Positions 36,444-47,039 of a DNA stretch of 64,000 nt are shown piece after piece. Numbering within the stretch: the stretch's first letter is position 1; every line of letters starts with the position of its first letter. Made by a program: the position numbers and the translations under genes. The stretch is taken from contig CACPBW010000001.1 of the NCBI GenBank assembly GCA_902632275.1, forward strand, positions 76,111-140,110, written 5' to 3'. The notes beneath the pieces are model-generated. The model saw only the letters and a list, made by a program, of their open reading frames with translations, did no database searches and had not been told where the DNA came from. Origin of the DNA: an uncultured Pelagibacteraceae bacterium. GTDB taxonomy: Bacteria > Pseudomonadota > Alphaproteobacteria > Pelagibacterales > Pelagibacteraceae.

Positions 36444-36752
36444 ATGCAGAAACAAAATATAAGAATTAAATTAAGAGCATACGACAATAAGGTGTTAGAT
36501 CAATCGACTGAAGAAATTGTAAATACTGTAAAAAGAACTGGAGCTAACATTAAAGGACCAATACCTTTGCCAACTAAAATTGAGAGATATACAGTTTTAA
36601 GATCCCCACATATAGATAAAAAAAGTAGAGAACAGTTTGAAACTAGAACACATAAAAGATTGATTGATATAATTGAACCAACACCTCAAACAGTAGAAGC
36701 ATTAATGAAATTAGATCTTGCTTCTGGAGTAGATGTAGAAATTAAAATTTAA
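36444..36752 (+). CDS. rpsJ: Ribosomal protein S10
   Basis: 102 residues: [17 protein letters not shown] and the loop [24 protein letters not shown]. It also serves as NusE in antitermination. 5 bases after fusA, so str and S10 operons appear fused. Confidence 0.99.
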   Translation: MQKQNIRIKLRAYDNKVLDQSTEEIVNTVKRTGANIKGPIPLPTKIERYTVLRSPHIDKKSREQFETRTHKRLIDIIEPTPQTVEALMKLDLASGVDVEIKI

Positions 36753-36759
36753 AAAAATT

Positions 36760-37470
36760 ATGAATGAAATTGGATTATTAGGAAAAAAAATTGGAATGAC
36801 TAGAGAGTTTTATAAAACTGGACAGTCTGTCCCTGTAACTGTTCTGAAGATTGAAAAAGGAAGAATAATAAATGTTATTGAGGAAAAAGACCGTGGTTAC
36901 AAAGCAATACAATTAGGATTTGGAAAAATAAAAAATTCTAAACTGACAAAGGCTATGAAAGGATACTTTTCAAAAAAAAATACTGAACCAAAAAAGAGGC
37001 TAAAAGAATTTAAAGTCAAGGATACTGCTATTTATAAAGCTGGCAATGAATTTGGATTAGAGATTTTTAAAGATGTTAAATTTGTAGACATTAGATCAAA
37101 AACCATAGGAAAAGGTTTTGCTGGCGGCATGAAAAGACATAATTTTAGCGGTTTAAGAGCAACTCACGGTGTTTCAGTTTCCCATAGATCGCATGGTTCT
37201 ACAGGTCAAAGACAAGACCCAGGTAAAGTATTTAAAGGAAAAAAAATGGCAGGTCACATGGGTGATAAAATAAGGACTATGCAAAATATAGAAATAATTA
37301 AGTCAGATTTAGAAAATGATCTTCTGTTTATAAAAGGGTCAATACCTGGCACAAAAAATACTGAAATTTTAGTAAAAACATCAGTAAAAAATATTAACAA
37401 ACTTACAATTAAAGAAAAAATTGAAGCAATTGAAAAATTGAAAAAAGTACCTGAAAAAAAAAAGAAATAA
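36760..37470 (+). CDS. rplC: Ribosomal protein L3
   Basis: 236 residues, with FAGGMKRHNFSGLRATHGVSVSHRSHGSTGQ (peptidyl-transferase loop) and a lysine-rich C-terminal extension of about 20 residues beyond the usual end. It helps assemble the 50S core. Confidence 0.98.
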   Translation: MNEIGLLGKKIGMTREFYKTGQSVPVTVLKIEKGRIINVIEEKDRGYKAIQLGFGKIKNSKLTKAMKGYFSKKNTEPKKRLKEFKVKDTAIYKAGNEFGLEIFKDVKFVDIRSKTIGKGFAGGMKRHNFSGLRATHGVSVSHRSHGSTGQRQDPGKVFKGKKMAGHMGDKIRTMQNIEIIKSDLENDLLFIKGSIPGTKNTEILVKTSVKNINKLTIKEKIEAIEKLKKVPEKKKK

Positions 37471-37471
37471 A

Positions 37472-38095
37472 ATGAAAATTGATAAATTAAGTTTAGACGG
37501 TAAAAAAGATTCTATTGATATTCTAGATTCAATAATAGCATCCAAAATAAACAGAAAACTTGTTAGTAATTTGCTTTATAAAACTAATGCAAATTACAAA
37601 GGTAGAAAAGCTAAAACCAAACAAAAAAATGAAATTATAGGATCTACCTCTAAGATATATGCTCAAAAAGGTACTGGTAATGCTAGACACGCAAGTAGAA
37701 AGGCTCCAATATTTGTTGGTGGTGGTATAGCTCACGGTCCAAAAGGTGAAGATAATTACAAGATAAGAAAAATAAACAAAAGTGAAAAAAAGAAAAGTAT
37801 TACATCCTTAATAACAGAAAAAAATAATGAGAAAAATTTAATTATTTTTTCTGACTTTAAAAATGAAATTTCAAAAACTAAAGAAATGAATAAAATTTTA
37901 GAAAAATTTAAGGCAAAAAACTCATTAATGATTTTAGATAAAGCCTCGAAAAACAAAATTCTAAGATCAGTAAAAAATATTCCAAATGTTAAGGTAACAG
38001 ACATTAACCATTTTAGCAGTTATGATGTGATAAAATTCAAAAAAATTATATTTACAGAGACATCCATGAGGGAATTGGAGAAAAAATATGCATAA
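37472..38095 (+). CDS. rplD: Ribosomal protein L4
   Basis: 207 residues. The long tunnel loop AQKGTGNARHASRKAPIFVGGGIAHGP is intact. L4 represses the S10 operon in E. coli; no leader was seen here. Overlaps rplW by 8 bases. Confidence 0.98.
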   Translation: MKIDKLSLDGKKDSIDILDSIIASKINRKLVSNLLYKTNANYKGRKAKTKQKNEIIGSTSKIYAQKGTGNARHASRKAPIFVGGGIAHGPKGEDNYKIRKINKSEKKKSITSLITEKNNEKNLIIFSDFKNEISKTKEMNKILEKFKAKNSLMILDKASKNKILRSVKNIPNVKVTDINHFSSYDVIKFKKIIFTETSMRELEKKYA

Positions 38096-38381
38096 ATTTC
38101 ATTCATACGATAAAATTTTGTCTCCTATAGTTACTGAAAAGTCGACAAACATGTCTGATCAAAATAAAATTGTTTTTAAAGTCCCAAATTCGACAAATAA
38201 GGAAATAATCAAAAAAAATATTGAAAAAATATTTAAAGTTAACGTCACCAAAGTGAACATAATTATTAAACAACCCAGAATCAAACTTACTAGAGGAAGA
38301 AAAGTTAAAGTGAAAGGTTACAAAAAAGCAATTATTACATTAAAAAAGGGTCAAACAATTGATTTGACTACAGGAATTTAA
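38088..38381 (+). CDS. rplW: Ribosomal protein L23
   Basis: 97 residues with ILSPIVTEKSTNM and GRKVKVKGYKKAIITLK. It sits at the tunnel exit and docks trigger factor and SRP. Confidence 0.98.
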   Translation: MHKFHSYDKILSPIVTEKSTNMSDQNKIVFKVPNSTNKEIIKKNIEKIFKVNVTKVNIIIKQPRIKLTRGRKVKVKGYKKAIITLKKGQTIDLTTGI

Positions 38382-38383
38382 TC

Positions 38384-39220
38384 ATGGCACTAAAATCTTT
38401 TAAACCGTATACAAAAACTACAAGAGGTACAGTTTTGATTGATCGAACAGGTTTATGGAAGGGAAAACCTTATAAACCACTTACATCTGTTAATAACTCT
38501 TCTAAAGGTAGAAACAATCTTGGTAGAATAACATCAAGAAATCACGGTGGTGGACATAAACAAAAATATAGAAATGTAGATTTTTACAGAAGAAAGTTCG
38601 ATTCTACTGCTGAGGTAGAACGTATAGAATATGATCCAAATAGATCTTGTCATATCATGTTAGTTAAATTTGAAGATGGTAAAAAGTTTTATTATCTAGC
38701 TCCACAAAAAATTAAAGTAGGAGATAAAGTACAGAATGGTTCAAATATTGAAATTAAAGTTGGTAATTGTATGCCTTTGCATGAAATACCTACTGGTATT
38801 GAAATACATAATGTTGAATTACAACCTGGAGCAGGCGGTAAAATTGCAAGATCTGCTGGAACCTCAGTGACTGTATCTGGAGTAGATGGAAATTATTCTT
38901 TAGTGAAAATGACCTCTGGGGAAGTAAGAAAGATAAATTCAAGATGTATGGCAACAATAGGGGTTCTGTCTAATCCTGATCAAAAAAATATAAAAATTGG
39001 AAAAGCAGGTAGATCTAGATGGTTGGGAATTAGACCTCATACAAGAGGTGTTGTAAAAAATCCCGTAGATCACCCACATGGTGGTGGTGAAGGTAAGTCA
39101 GCAGGTGGTAGACATCCAGTTTCACCAACAGGACAATCGGCAAAAGGATTAAAAACTAGAGATAATAAACGAACCGATAGGTTTATTGTTTCAAGAAGAA
39201 GAAAAAAGAAAAATAGGTAG
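38384..39220 (+). CDS. rplB: Ribosomal protein L2
   Basis: 278 residues with [22 protein letters not shown] and the catalytic-region signature [21 protein letters not shown]. Located at the peptidyl-transferase centre base. Confidence 0.99.
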   Translation: MALKSFKPYTKTTRGTVLIDRTGLWKGKPYKPLTSVNNSSKGRNNLGRITSRNHGGGHKQKYRNVDFYRRKFDSTAEVERIEYDPNRSCHIMLVKFEDGKKFYYLAPQKIKVGDKVQNGSNIEIKVGNCMPLHEIPTGIEIHNVELQPGAGGKIARSAGTSVTVSGVDGNYSLVKMTSGEVRKINSRCMATIGVLSNPDQKNIKIGKAGRSRWLGIRPHTRGVVKNPVDHPHGGGEGKSAGGRHPVSPTGQSAKGLKTRDNKRTDRFIVSRRRKKKNR

Positions 39221-39222
39221 AT

Positions 39223-39531
39223 ATGGCACGATCAATTTGGAAAGGACCGTTTGTAGAAGAAAGTGTTATCAAAAAGGTCGATAAACAAAAAAGTGATCCT
39301 AACAAGAAGCCAATAAAAATTTGGTCAAGGAAATCAACAATTATTCCTGATTTTGTAGGTATTAGCTTTTTAATATATAATGGAAAAAAATTTATTCCCA
39401 TCACAGTATCAGAAGATATGGTAGGACATAAGTTTGGTGAATTCGCACCAACAAGGCAGTTTTTTGGGCACACACCAGCAGATAAAAAAGCTAAAGAAGG
39501 TACAGATTCAAAACCAGAGGCGAAAAAATAA
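39223..39531 (+). CDS. rpsS: Ribosomal protein S19
   Basis: 102 residues with [17 protein letters not shown] and [16 protein letters not shown]. It carries a short charged C-terminal tail ([13 protein letters not shown]). 30S head protein. Confidence 0.98.
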   Translation: MARSIWKGPFVEESVIKKVDKQKSDPNKKPIKIWSRKSTIIPDFVGISFLIYNGKKFIPITVSEDMVGHKFGEFAPTRQFFGHTPADKKAKEGTDSKPEAKK

Positions 39532-39533
39532 TA

Positions 39534-39926
39534 ATGATAAAAAAAGATAAAAATACAGAAAAAATTGTAAAATCTATAAATAAGAACGTTAGATCAAGCA
39601 CACGAAAGTTAAAACCAATTTTAAGATCAATTGTTGGCAAAAAAGTTGATATCGCTGTTAGGGATTTATCATTTTCTGATAAAAGAATTTCAAACGATGT
39701 AAAAAAAACATTATCCTCAGCAATAGCAAATGCAGAGAATAATTTTCAGTATGATATTGATAAACTCATTGTAAAAGAGGCGTTTTGTGGAAAACAGGTT
39801 GTAATGAAGAGATTTAGGGCTAGAGCTAAAGGTAGAGCAGCACCGATTAAAAAACCTTATTCAAATCTAACAATTATTTTAACTGAAACAAAAAAAAACG
39901 AGGAGAAACATGGGACAAAAAGTTAA
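39534..39926 (+). CDS. rplV: Ribosomal protein L22
   Basis: 130 residues. The tunnel hairpin [26 protein letters not shown] is clear. It overlaps rpsC by 17 bases. Confidence 0.97.
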   Translation: MIKKDKNTEKIVKSINKNVRSSTRKLKPILRSIVGKKVDIAVRDLSFSDKRISNDVKKTLSSAIANAENNFQYDIDKLIVKEAFCGKQVVMKRFRARAKGRAAPIKKPYSNLTIILTETKKNEEKHGTKS

Positions 39927-40569
39927 TCCTGTTGGTTTAAGACTTGGTATTAATAGAGGTTGGGACTCAGTCTGGTACGCAAAAAAAAAAGATTTTGGAA
40001 ATTTTCTTATAGAGGATTTTAAAATAAGAGAATACATCAAAAAAAATGTAATTAACTCAGGTGTATCAAAAGTTATGATAGAAAGAACATCCAAAAAGTG
40101 CTTTGTAACCATTTATACTTCAAGACCAGGCTTTGTGATAGGTAAGAAAGGTAGCGACATAGAAAAAATTAAAAATAAACTATCAGCACTCACAACTAAT
40201 GAAGTCAATCTAAATATTAAAGAGGTAAAAAAACCTGAGACTAATAGTTATCTCGTTGCAGAAAATATTGCTCAACAACTTGTTAAAAGAGTTTCATACA
40301 GAAGAGCCATGAAAAGATCTATGCAGTCAGCTTTAAGACTTGGAGCAAAAGGTATCAAAGTTTCTGTAAGTGGTAGATTAGGTGGAAACGAAATAGCAAG
40401 GACCGAGTGGTTAAGAGATGGAAGCATTCCCTCTCATACTTTAAGAGCCGACATTGATTATGCTGAAGCTGAGGCCCTTACTACATATGGCATAATTGGA
40501 ATAAAAGTTTGGATTTATAAAGGGGAGATATTCACAAAAGAATTTAGCCAAGAAACTAATAAAAAATAA
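39910..40569 (+). CDS. rpsC: Ribosomal protein S3
   Basis: 219 residues with [24 protein letters not shown], the KH domain [14 protein letters not shown] and [20 protein letters not shown] strong AGGAG site lies 4 bases before the ATG, inside rplV. It forms the mRNA entry channel. Confidence 0.99.
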   Translation: MGQKVNPVGLRLGINRGWDSVWYAKKKDFGNFLIEDFKIREYIKKNVINSGVSKVMIERTSKKCFVTIYTSRPGFVIGKKGSDIEKIKNKLSALTTNEVNLNIKEVKKPETNSYLVAENIAQQLVKRVSYRRAMKRSMQSALRLGAKGIKVSVSGRLGGNEIARTEWLRDGSIPSHTLRADIDYAEAEALTTYGIIGIKVWIYKGEIFTKEFSQETNKK

Positions 40570-40571
40570 TT

Positions 40572-40982
40572 ATGTTACAACCGACAAGAACAAAATTTAG
40601 AAAAGCTCATAAAGGTAGAATACACGGAAATGCGTCTAGATGTAACTTTATGAATTATGGAGCATTTGGTTTAAAGGCAATGTCACCAGAAAGAGTGATA
40701 TCAAAACAAATTGAGGCAGCAAGAGTTGCTCTGACAAGACACATGAAAAGACAAGGCAGAGTATGGACAAGAGTATTTCCTAATATCCCAGTATCAAAAA
40801 AACCAACTGAGGTAAGAATGGGTAAGGGTAAGGGGTCTCCTGAATTTTGGGCATGTAGAGTTAAGCCAGGAAGAATACTGTTTGAAGTAGACGGTGTGTC
40901 TGAGCAAATAGCAAGAGAGGCATTATATAAAGCTTCTGCTAAATTACCTATTAAAACAAAATTTATAAAAAGGTTTGGATAA
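40572..40982 (+). CDS. rplP: Ribosomal protein L16
   Basis: 136 residues with [21 protein letters not shown] and the loop [24 protein letters not shown]. Near the A-site tRNA. Stop overlaps rpmC start (TAATG). Confidence 0.99.
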   Translation: MLQPTRTKFRKAHKGRIHGNASRCNFMNYGAFGLKAMSPERVISKQIEAARVALTRHMKRQGRVWTRVFPNIPVSKKPTEVRMGKGKGSPEFWACRVKPGRILFEVDGVSEQIAREALYKASAKLPIKTKFIKRFG

Positions 40983-41173
40983 TGAAAAAAAAAGAAGCAA
41001 AAAAATTAACAAAAGAACAAGCTTTAAAAGATTTAGATAAATTTAAAAAAGATTTATTTAATTTTAGATTTCAAAAAGTGAATGGTCAATTAACTAATTC
41101 ATCTAAAATTAATGAAACTAAAAAAAATATTGCTAGATTAAAAACTATAATTGATAGGAAGACAAATGCCTAA
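40982..41173 (+). CDS. rpmC: Ribosomal protein L29
   Basis: 63 residues in two helices with LFNFRFQKVNGQLTNSSKI and ARLKTII. Near the tunnel exit. It overlaps the rpsQ start by 8 bases. Confidence 0.97.
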   Translation: MKKKEAKKLTKEQALKDLDKFKKDLFNFRFQKVNGQLTNSSKINETKKNIARLKTIIDRKTNA

Positions 41174-41402
41174 AAAAATATTACATGGTATAGTTGTGAG
41201 TGACAAAGAGAACAAAACCATAAAAGTTATGATAGAAAGAAAGTATCAACATCCATTATTTAAAAAAGTTGTCAAAAGTAAAAAAAAATACAGCGCTCAT
41301 GATGAGAAGAATAAATTTAAAATTGGAGACAAAGTATCAATCATTGAATGTAAGCCACATTCTAAAAATAAGAAATTTGAAGTTTTAGAGGATAAGAGAT
41401 GA
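41166..41402 (+). CDS. rpsQ: Ribosomal protein S17
   Basis: 78 residues from the ATG at 41166 ([12 protein letters not shown]); longer in-frame starts lie inside rpmC. Motifs [19 protein letters not shown] and [18 protein letters not shown] are typical. Confidence 0.97.
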   Translation: MPKKILHGIVVSDKENKTIKVMIERKYQHPLFKKVVKSKKKYSAHDEKNKFKIGDKVSIIECKPHSKNKKFEVLEDKR

Positions 41403-41767
41403 TACAAATTCAAACTGAATTATTAGTAGCTGATAACACAGGAGCAAAAAGAATAGAGTGCATCAAGGTTCTTGGGGGATCTAAAAGGAGATATGCAAGT
41501 ATAGGTGACACTATTGTCATTGCTGTCAAAGAAGCAATTCCTAAGGGTAAAGTTAAAAAGGGTTCTGTTCACAAAGCGGTAGTTGTGAGAGTAAAAAAAG
41601 GAATTCATAGAGATGATGGATCTAAGGTTAAATTTGATAACAATGCTGCAGTTCTAGTTGATGATAAAGGTGAACCTGTAGGAACTAGAATTTTTGGGCC
41701 AGTAACTAGAGAATTGAGAAGTAGAGGTCAGATGAAAATCATATCACTAGCACCTGAGGTTTTATAA
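41399..41767 (+). CDS. rplN: Ribosomal protein L14
   Basis: 122 residues with [24 protein letters not shown] and [24 protein letters not shown]. It overlaps rpsQ by 4 bases (ATGA). Confidence 0.99.
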   Translation: MIQIQTELLVADNTGAKRIECIKVLGGSKRRYASIGDTIVIAVKEAIPKGKVKKGSVHKAVVVRVKKGIHRDDGSKVKFDNNAAVLVDDKGEPVGTRIFGPVTRELRSRGQMKIISLAPEVL

Positions 41768-42018
41768 TGAATATAAAAAAAGGAAGTAAAGTAAAAATTT
41801 TAGTTGGTAAAGATAAAAATAAAGAGGGAGAGATAATAGAGATTAATAGACTAATGTTTAGAGCAAAAGTAAAGGGTCTAAACTTAATAAAAAAACATGT
41901 GAAAACTACAAAAGAAAAAAAAGGTGGAATTTTTGAAAAAGAAAATTTTATAAATCTTTCAAATTTAGCTTTGATAGAAAGTGAAAAAAAAAATAAAAAA
42001 GAAAAGGTTAAAAAATGA
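41767..42018 (+). CDS. rplX: Ribosomal protein L24 (short form)
   Basis: 83 residues, about 20 shorter than typical L24. The KOW domain ([25 protein letters not shown]) and [21 protein letters not shown] are intact; the C-terminal tail is reduced and lysine-rich. It starts assembly of the 50S 5' domain. Confidence 0.96.
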   Translation: MNIKKGSKVKILVGKDKNKEGEIIEINRLMFRAKVKGLNLIKKHVKTTKEKKGGIFEKENFINLSNLALIESEKKNKKEKVKK

Positions 42019-42569
42019 TACCAAGATTAAAAGAATTATATAAAAAGCAAATCCAAATAGATTTAAAAAATCATTTTGGTCTTAAAAATATATTAATGGC
42101 GCCAGAAATTAAAAAGGTTGTAATAAATATGGGGCTTGGTGTAGATGGAAATGACAATAAAATTTTAAAATCATGTGAAGACGACCTAGGAAAAATAACA
42201 GGTCAGAAACCAGTTATTACAAAGTTTAAAAAATCTATATCTAATTTTAAAACTAGAAAAAACTCTAATGCTGGACTAAAAGTTACACTTAGAAAAGATA
42301 AAATGTATGAATTCGTTGATAGACTAGTTAATATTGCTCTACCAAGAATTAAAGATTTTAGAGGACTGTCATTAAAAGGTTTTGACAATTTTGGAAATTA
42401 TACTTTTGGAGTAAAAGAGCATATAATTTTTCCTGAGGTCAATTTTGATAAAGTCGAAAAAATTAGAGGTCTAGATATTTCAATTATTATATCATCAAAA
42501 AGTAAAGAACATAGTTTGGAATTACTTAAAAAACTCAATTTTCCATTTAAAAGTGAAAGGAGCAATTAA
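42015..42569 (+). CDS. rplE: Ribosomal protein L5
   Basis: 184 residues with [30 protein letters not shown] and [26 protein letters not shown]. It binds 5S rRNA. Overlaps rplX by 4 bases. Confidence 0.99.
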   Translation: MIPRLKELYKKQIQIDLKNHFGLKNILMAPEIKKVVINMGLGVDGNDNKILKSCEDDLGKITGQKPVITKFKKSISNFKTRKNSNAGLKVTLRKDKMYEFVDRLVNIALPRIKDFRGLSLKGFDNFGNYTFGVKEHIIFPEVNFDKVEKIRGLDISIIISSKSKEHSLELLKKLNFPFKSERSN

Positions 42570-42572
42570 AGA

Positions 42573-42878
42573 ATGGCAAAACTTAGCGCAATAAACAAGA
42601 ATAATAAGAGAATAAAACTTTCTAATAAGTTTTATAAAAGAAGACTTAAATTGAAAAAGATTGTTATGAACAAAAAGCTTTCTTTGGAAGAAAGGTTTAA
42701 AGCACAACAAAAACTATCAAAATTACCCAGAAATTCAGCGAAAGTAAGAGTAATGAATAGGTGTCAAATCACAGGTAGACCTCACGGAGTGTACAGAAAA
42801 TTAAAAATATCAAGAATAGCATTAAGAAAACTTGGACTTGAGGGTAAAATTCCAGGGATGGTTAAATCTAGTTGGTAA
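42573..42878 (+). CDS. rpsN: Ribosomal protein S14 (zinc-free form)
   Basis: 101 residues, the long C-minus type without the CXXC pairs, ending [39 protein letters not shown]. This fits low zinc demand in a genome with a Zur/Znu system. Confidence 0.98.
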   Translation: MAKLSAINKNNKRIKLSNKFYKRRLKLKKIVMNKKLSLEERFKAQQKLSKLPRNSAKVRVMNRCQITGRPHGVYRKLKISRIALRKLGLEGKIPGMVKSSW

Positions 42879-42890
42879 GGAGGAAAATTT

Positions 42891-43286
42891 ATGAGCTTAA
42901 GTGACCCAATAGGAGATATGTTAGCGAGAATTAAAAATTCTCAGATTAGAAGTCAAAAAAAAGTTGAAATGCCTTCATCTAAATTCAAAACTAAAATTGC
43001 AGCTGTTTTGAAAGAAGAAGGGTTTATTATTGACTATAAAGTCGAGGATAATGATAAAAAACAAAATCTGGTTATTACACTCAAATATAATTTTGGTAAT
43101 CCAGTAATTAATACTATAGAGAGAGTATCGAAACCTGGTAGAAGAATATTTTCAAGTGCCGAAAGTTTGCCAAAAATTAACAATGGGTTAGGAATTGCAA
43201 TTATATCTACCCCAAAGGGCGTTATGACAGATGTAAATGCAAGAAAACAAAAAATTGGTGGAGAAATAATTTGTAAGGTATTTTAA
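42891..43286 (+). CDS. rpsH: Ribosomal protein S8
   Basis: 131 residues with LSDPIGDMLARIKNSQ and GLGIAIISTPKGVMTDVNARKQKIGGEIICKVF. A full AAGGAGG Shine-Dalgarno precedes it (42877-42883). S8 represses the spc operon in E. coli. Confidence 0.99.
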   Translation: MSLSDPIGDMLARIKNSQIRSQKKVEMPSSKFKTKIAAVLKEEGFIIDYKVEDNDKKQNLVITLKYNFGNPVINTIERVSKPGRRIFSSAESLPKINNGLGIAIISTPKGVMTDVNARKQKIGGEIICKVF

Positions 43287-43825
43287 TGTCTAAAATTGGT
43301 AAAATAAGCATATCTATCCCTGAAAAAGTTAAAGTAGTACTATCAGGTAATATTTTAAACGTAGAAGGACCTTATGGTAAAAAAACTTTACCGATAGATA
43401 TAGATAATTTTGATTTAAAAATCGATGAAGGAAAAACTATTTCTATAAAACCGAAGAAAAACGATCAAGACTCAAAAAGGCTATGGGGAATGAATAGAAG
43501 TTTGTTAAATAATGCAATTATTGGTGCAGCAAAAGGATATGAAAAAATACTGGAGCTAGTTGGAGTAGGTTATAGAGCCGCTTTAAAAGGCACTCAATTA
43601 AATTTACAACTAGGATTTAGTCATGATATTAATTTTGATATCCCTAAAAATATTAAAATAACTGTTGAAAAACAAACAACAATAAAAATTAGCGGTGTTG
43701 ACAAACAAGAAGTAGGCATGGTTGCTTCAAAAATTAAATCATTTAGACCTCCAGAGCCATACAAAGGTAAGGGAATAAAAGAAAAAGGACAATATATTTT
43801 GAGAAAAGAGGGTAAAAAGAAATAA
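43286..43825 (+). CDS. rplF: Ribosomal protein L6
   Basis: 179 residues with two repeated domains; [21 protein letters not shown] and the C-terminal [25 protein letters not shown] are typical. Start overlaps rpsH stop (TAATG). Confidence 0.99.
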   Translation: MSKIGKISISIPEKVKVVLSGNILNVEGPYGKKTLPIDIDNFDLKIDEGKTISIKPKKNDQDSKRLWGMNRSLLNNAIIGAAKGYEKILELVGVGYRAALKGTQLNLQLGFSHDINFDIPKNIKITVEKQTTIKISGVDKQEVGMVASKIKSFRPPEPYKGKGIKEKGQYILRKEGKKK

Positions 43826-44178
43826 TGAAACTAACAGCAACAATCAGAAGAAAATTTAGAGTTAGAAATAAACTTAAAAAAATCTCAAGCAATGAAAGAT
43901 TGAGATTGTCAATAAGTAGATCGACCAAAAATATTTCAGCCCAAATTATTGATGACAAAAATCAGGCTACCATATTATCTGCATCCTCAAATGAAAAAGA
44001 TTTTAAATCAATTAAAAAAAATAAAACTGAAATTTCTGTTATTGTTGCTGAAAAACTTGCAAAAAAAGCTCAAGAAAAGAATATAACAAAAATATATTTT
44101 GATAGAGGTGTTTACAAATATCATGGCAGGGTAAAAATCTTTGCTGAAACATTAAGAAAAAATGGAATGAAATTTTAA
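43825..44178 (+). CDS. rplR: Ribosomal protein L18
   Basis: 117 residues with [20 protein letters not shown] and [28 protein letters not shown]. It binds 5S rRNA. Overlaps rplF by 1 base (TAATG). Confidence 0.98.
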   Translation: MKLTATIRRKFRVRNKLKKISSNERLRLSISRSTKNISAQIIDDKNQATILSASSNEKDFKSIKKNKTEISVIVAEKLAKKAQEKNITKIYFDRGVYKYHGRVKIFAETLRKNGMKF

Positions 44179-44180
44179 TT

Positions 44181-44681
44181 ATGGAAAAAAATACAGATTT
44201 TGTAGAAAAATTAGTTCACATTAACAGAATTACTAAAGTCGTAAAAGGAGGAAGAAGATTTGGTTTTTCAGCATTAGTGGTTGTTGGCAATCAAAATGGT
44301 AAAATTGGTGTTGCTCATGCAAAAGCTAAACAGGTTCCAGATGCAATTAAAAAGGCAAATGAACTAGCTAGAAGAAATTTAATCCAGATACCACTAAGAG
44401 AAGGTCGAACTATACATCATGATATATTTGGTAAAGATGGAGCTGGTAAAATTAAATTAAGGTCTGCTCCAAAAGGTACAGGAATTATTGCAGGTGGTCC
44501 TGTTCGAGCAGTATGTGAGGTTTTGGGTATAAAAGATATTGTAGCTAAATCTTTAGGTACTGCTAACCCGCATAACGTTATAAGAGCATGCATGAAGGCT
44601 TTACTTAAACAAACTTCACCTAAACAGATATCAAACATAAGAAATAAAAAAATTTCGGAAATAATTGAAAAAAGAGGATAA
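44181..44681 (+). CDS. rpsE: Ribosomal protein S5
   Basis: 166 residues with [24 protein letters not shown] and [22 protein letters not shown]. It affects decoding accuracy. The next gene is rplO with only 1 base between, so rpmD (L30) is absent at its usual place. Confidence 0.99.
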   Translation: MEKNTDFVEKLVHINRITKVVKGGRRFGFSALVVVGNQNGKIGVAHAKAKQVPDAIKKANELARRNLIQIPLREGRTIHHDIFGKDGAGKIKLRSAPKGTGIIAGGPVRAVCEVLGIKDIVAKSLGTANPHNVIRACMKALLKQTSPKQISNIRNKKISEIIEKRG

Positions 44682-44682
44682 A

Positions 44683-45135
44683 ATGTATCTAAATTCAACA
44701 AACTCTGTAAAAGAAAAAAAAATTAGACCAGGTAGGGGTATAGGATCGGGTAAAGGAAAAACTTCTGGTAGGGGTCATAAAGGTCAAAAATCAAGAAGGG
44801 GTGTTGCAATAAAAAGTTTTGAGGGTGGACAAATGCCACTTTACAGAAGATTGCCAAAGAGAGGTTTTAATCCGATTAAAAATAATTTTGTAGCTGTTTT
44901 AAATATAGAGAATATTCAAAAATTAATTGATTCAAAAAAAATTAAAAATACCGATAAAATTGATTTATCTCTGCTTAAAAAATTAAAATTAATTAATAAA
45001 AAAATAAAAAGAATTAAAATATTAGGAAATGGCGTTCTTAAAGATAAAATTAATATTGAGGTTGATTTTATATCAAAATCAGCCAAAGATAAACTATCTA
45101 AAAACGGAAGTACTATTAAAGTTAAAAATATTTAA
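44683..45135 (+). CDS. rplO: Ribosomal protein L15
   Basis: 150 residues from the ATG at 44683 (MYLNSTNSVKEKK); a longer frame runs into rpsE. GRGIGSGKGKTSGRGHKGQKSRRG and FEGGQMPLYRRLPKRGF are diagnostic. Stop overlaps secY start. Confidence 0.98.
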   Translation: MYLNSTNSVKEKKIRPGRGIGSGKGKTSGRGHKGQKSRRGVAIKSFEGGQMPLYRRLPKRGFNPIKNNFVAVLNIENIQKLIDSKKIKNTDKIDLSLLKKLKLINKKIKRIKILGNGVLKDKINIEVDFISKSAKDKLSKNGSTIKVKNI

Positions 45136-46415
45136 TGAGCTCAAGTACTCCTTCAAATGATTTAAGAAATAGAATTTTATTCACAATCTTTATACTATCC
45201 ATATATAGACTGGGTACTTTTGTTCCGTTGCCAGGAATTGATCCAGAGCAGTTACAAATAATGATGGAAGGAAACCAAAAGGGTTTGTTAGGAATGTTCA
45301 ATGTATTCGCGGGTGGAGCTGTTAGTAGAATGGCAATATTTGCTTTAGGAATAATGCCATATATTTCATCTTCAATTATAGTTCAGCTATTAACAGGAGT
45401 TTCGGATTACTTTAAAAATTTAAAAAATCAGGGTGAAATTGGAAGAAAAAAAATTACACAAATTACTAGATATGGAACTGTATTACTTGGAACAGTACAA
45501 GGATATGGTTTAGCTGTTGGTTTAGAGTCTTCAGCAAATTTAGTTATTAATCCTGGGATTTTTTTTAAAATATCGACAGTCACCACTATAGTAGCTGGAA
45601 CAATATTTCTAATGTGGCTTGGTGAACAAATTACTCAAAGAGGAATTGGAAATGGTATCTCATTAATTATTTTCTCAGGTATTGTTGCTGAGATACCAAG
45701 GGCACTTGTAACTACCTTCGAACTTGGAAAAACAGGGGCAATCTCTGGATTTATGATATTTATGATATTAGTACTGCTAGTAGCTACTATTATGTTCATA
45801 GTATTTATGGAAAGGGCTTTGAGAAAAATTTTGATTAATTATCCAAAAAGACAAATGGGAAACAAAATGTATGGTGGTGACTCTTCGCATTTGCCACTTA
45901 AAATAAATGCTGCCGGTGTAATTCCTGCTATATTTGCATCTGCATTACTATTATTACCTGTAACTTTTTCTAATTTTAGTATTTCTGAAAATGAAACTTT
46001 TTTAAATATTTCCTCTTTCTTCTCACAAGGACAGCCTCTTTACATGTTATTATATGCCTCAGGAATAATTTTTTTTACTTTTTTTTATACTTCAATAGTT
46101 TTTAATCCAAATGAGACAGCAGAAAATTTAAGAAAATATGGAGGATTTATACCAGGTATTAGACCGGGTGAAAGTACAGCTTTGTATATAGATAATATTT
46201 TGACTAAGCTTACAACTATTGGAGCATTGTATTTAACTTTAGTTTGTTTAATGCCTGAATTTTTAATTGCGAATTATCCAATACCATTTTATTTAGGTGG
46301 TACATCTATTTTAATTGTTGTAGTTGTAGCAATAGATACTGTAACTCAAATTCAAACTAGATTAATGAGTTCTCAATATGAACAATTAATTAAAAAAACA
46401 AAATTTGGTAAATAG
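45135..46415 (+). CDS. secY: Preprotein translocase subunit SecY
   Basis: 426 residues, ten membrane helices forming the protein-conducting channel. RLGTFVPLPGID (helix 1), IMPYISSSIIVQLLTG, the RGIGNGISLIIFSGIV segment and GFIPGIRPGESTALY are typical. Confidence 0.99.
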   Translation: MSSSTPSNDLRNRILFTIFILSIYRLGTFVPLPGIDPEQLQIMMEGNQKGLLGMFNVFAGGAVSRMAIFALGIMPYISSSIIVQLLTGVSDYFKNLKNQGEIGRKKITQITRYGTVLLGTVQGYGLAVGLESSANLVINPGIFFKISTVTTIVAGTIFLMWLGEQITQRGIGNGISLIIFSGIVAEIPRALVTTFELGKTGAISGFMIFMILVLLVATIMFIVFMERALRKILINYPKRQMGNKMYGGDSSHLPLKINAAGVIPAIFASALLLLPVTFSNFSISENETFLNISSFFSQGQPLYMLLYASGIIFFTFFYTSIVFNPNETAENLRKYGGFIPGIRPGESTALYIDNILTKLTTIGALYLTLVCLMPEFLIANYPIPFYLGGTSILIVVVVAIDTVTQIQTRLMSSQYEQLIKKTKFGK

Positions 46416-46419
46416 TTAG

Positions 46420-46983
46420 GTGAATATTATAATTTTTGGTCCCCCAGGAGCCGGAAAAGGTACTCAAGCAAAAAATCTTGTAAGTAAATTAAAAAATTTT
46501 CAAGTATCAACTGGTGATATGCTAAGAGATGAAATCAAAAATAACACTGAGATTGGAAAAAAAATTATTAATAATATGAATGATGGTAAATTTGTAGATG
46601 ACCAAATAGTTAATAAGTTACTTGAAAATATTGTGTTTGATAAGGACAAAAAAAACAAATTAATTTTCGATGGATACCCTAGAACAATTAATCAAGCTAA
46701 AAACTTAGAAAAATTACTTAATAGGTCTAATCAAAAAATAGATTATGTTTTTTTTTTAAATGTAAATAAGGACTCTATTGTAAAAAGAATTGAAAAAAGA
46801 AAGGTTTTGGAAAAAAGATCAGATGATGATGCTGAGACTATACTTAAAAGATATAATAATTATATGGAGGTTACAAAACCTGTTTTAGACTATTATCTAA
46901 AAAACCCAAATTTTCATGAAATAGACGGATCTATGGAAATAACTGATATTTCAAAGAAAATTGAGGAAATACTTAACGTTTAA
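46420..46983 (+). CDS. adk: Adenylate kinase (GTG start)
   Basis: 187 residues, short form without the zinc LID insertion. P-loop GPPGAGKGTQ (residues 7-16), STGDMLRDEI, and FDGYPRT. It interconverts AMP+ATP and 2 ADP. It starts with GTG 4 bases after secY; no in-frame ATG near the P-loop is upstream of the fold. Confidence 0.97.
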   Translation: MNIIIFGPPGAGKGTQAKNLVSKLKNFQVSTGDMLRDEIKNNTEIGKKIINNMNDGKFVDDQIVNKLLENIVFDKDKKNKLIFDGYPRTINQAKNLEKLLNRSNQKIDYVFFLNVNKDSIVKRIEKRKVLEKRSDDDAETILKRYNNYMEVTKPVLDYYLKNPNFHEIDGSMEITDISKKIEEILNV

Positions 46984-46987
46984 TTCA

Positions 46988-47015
46988 TTGACATTAAAAC
47001 ATCTTCTTATATAAA
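46988..47015 (+). promoter_or_regulatory. Promoter of rpsM-rpsK-rpoA-rplQ
   Basis: TTGACA (46988-46993), 16 bases, TATAAA (47010-47015), in the 56-base gap between adk and rpsM. It is the strongest consensus promoter in the ribosomal block and would let the alpha operon be transcribed on its own. Confidence 0.7.
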
Positions 47016-47039
47016 AGGCTAAATTTTTAATCACTATAT

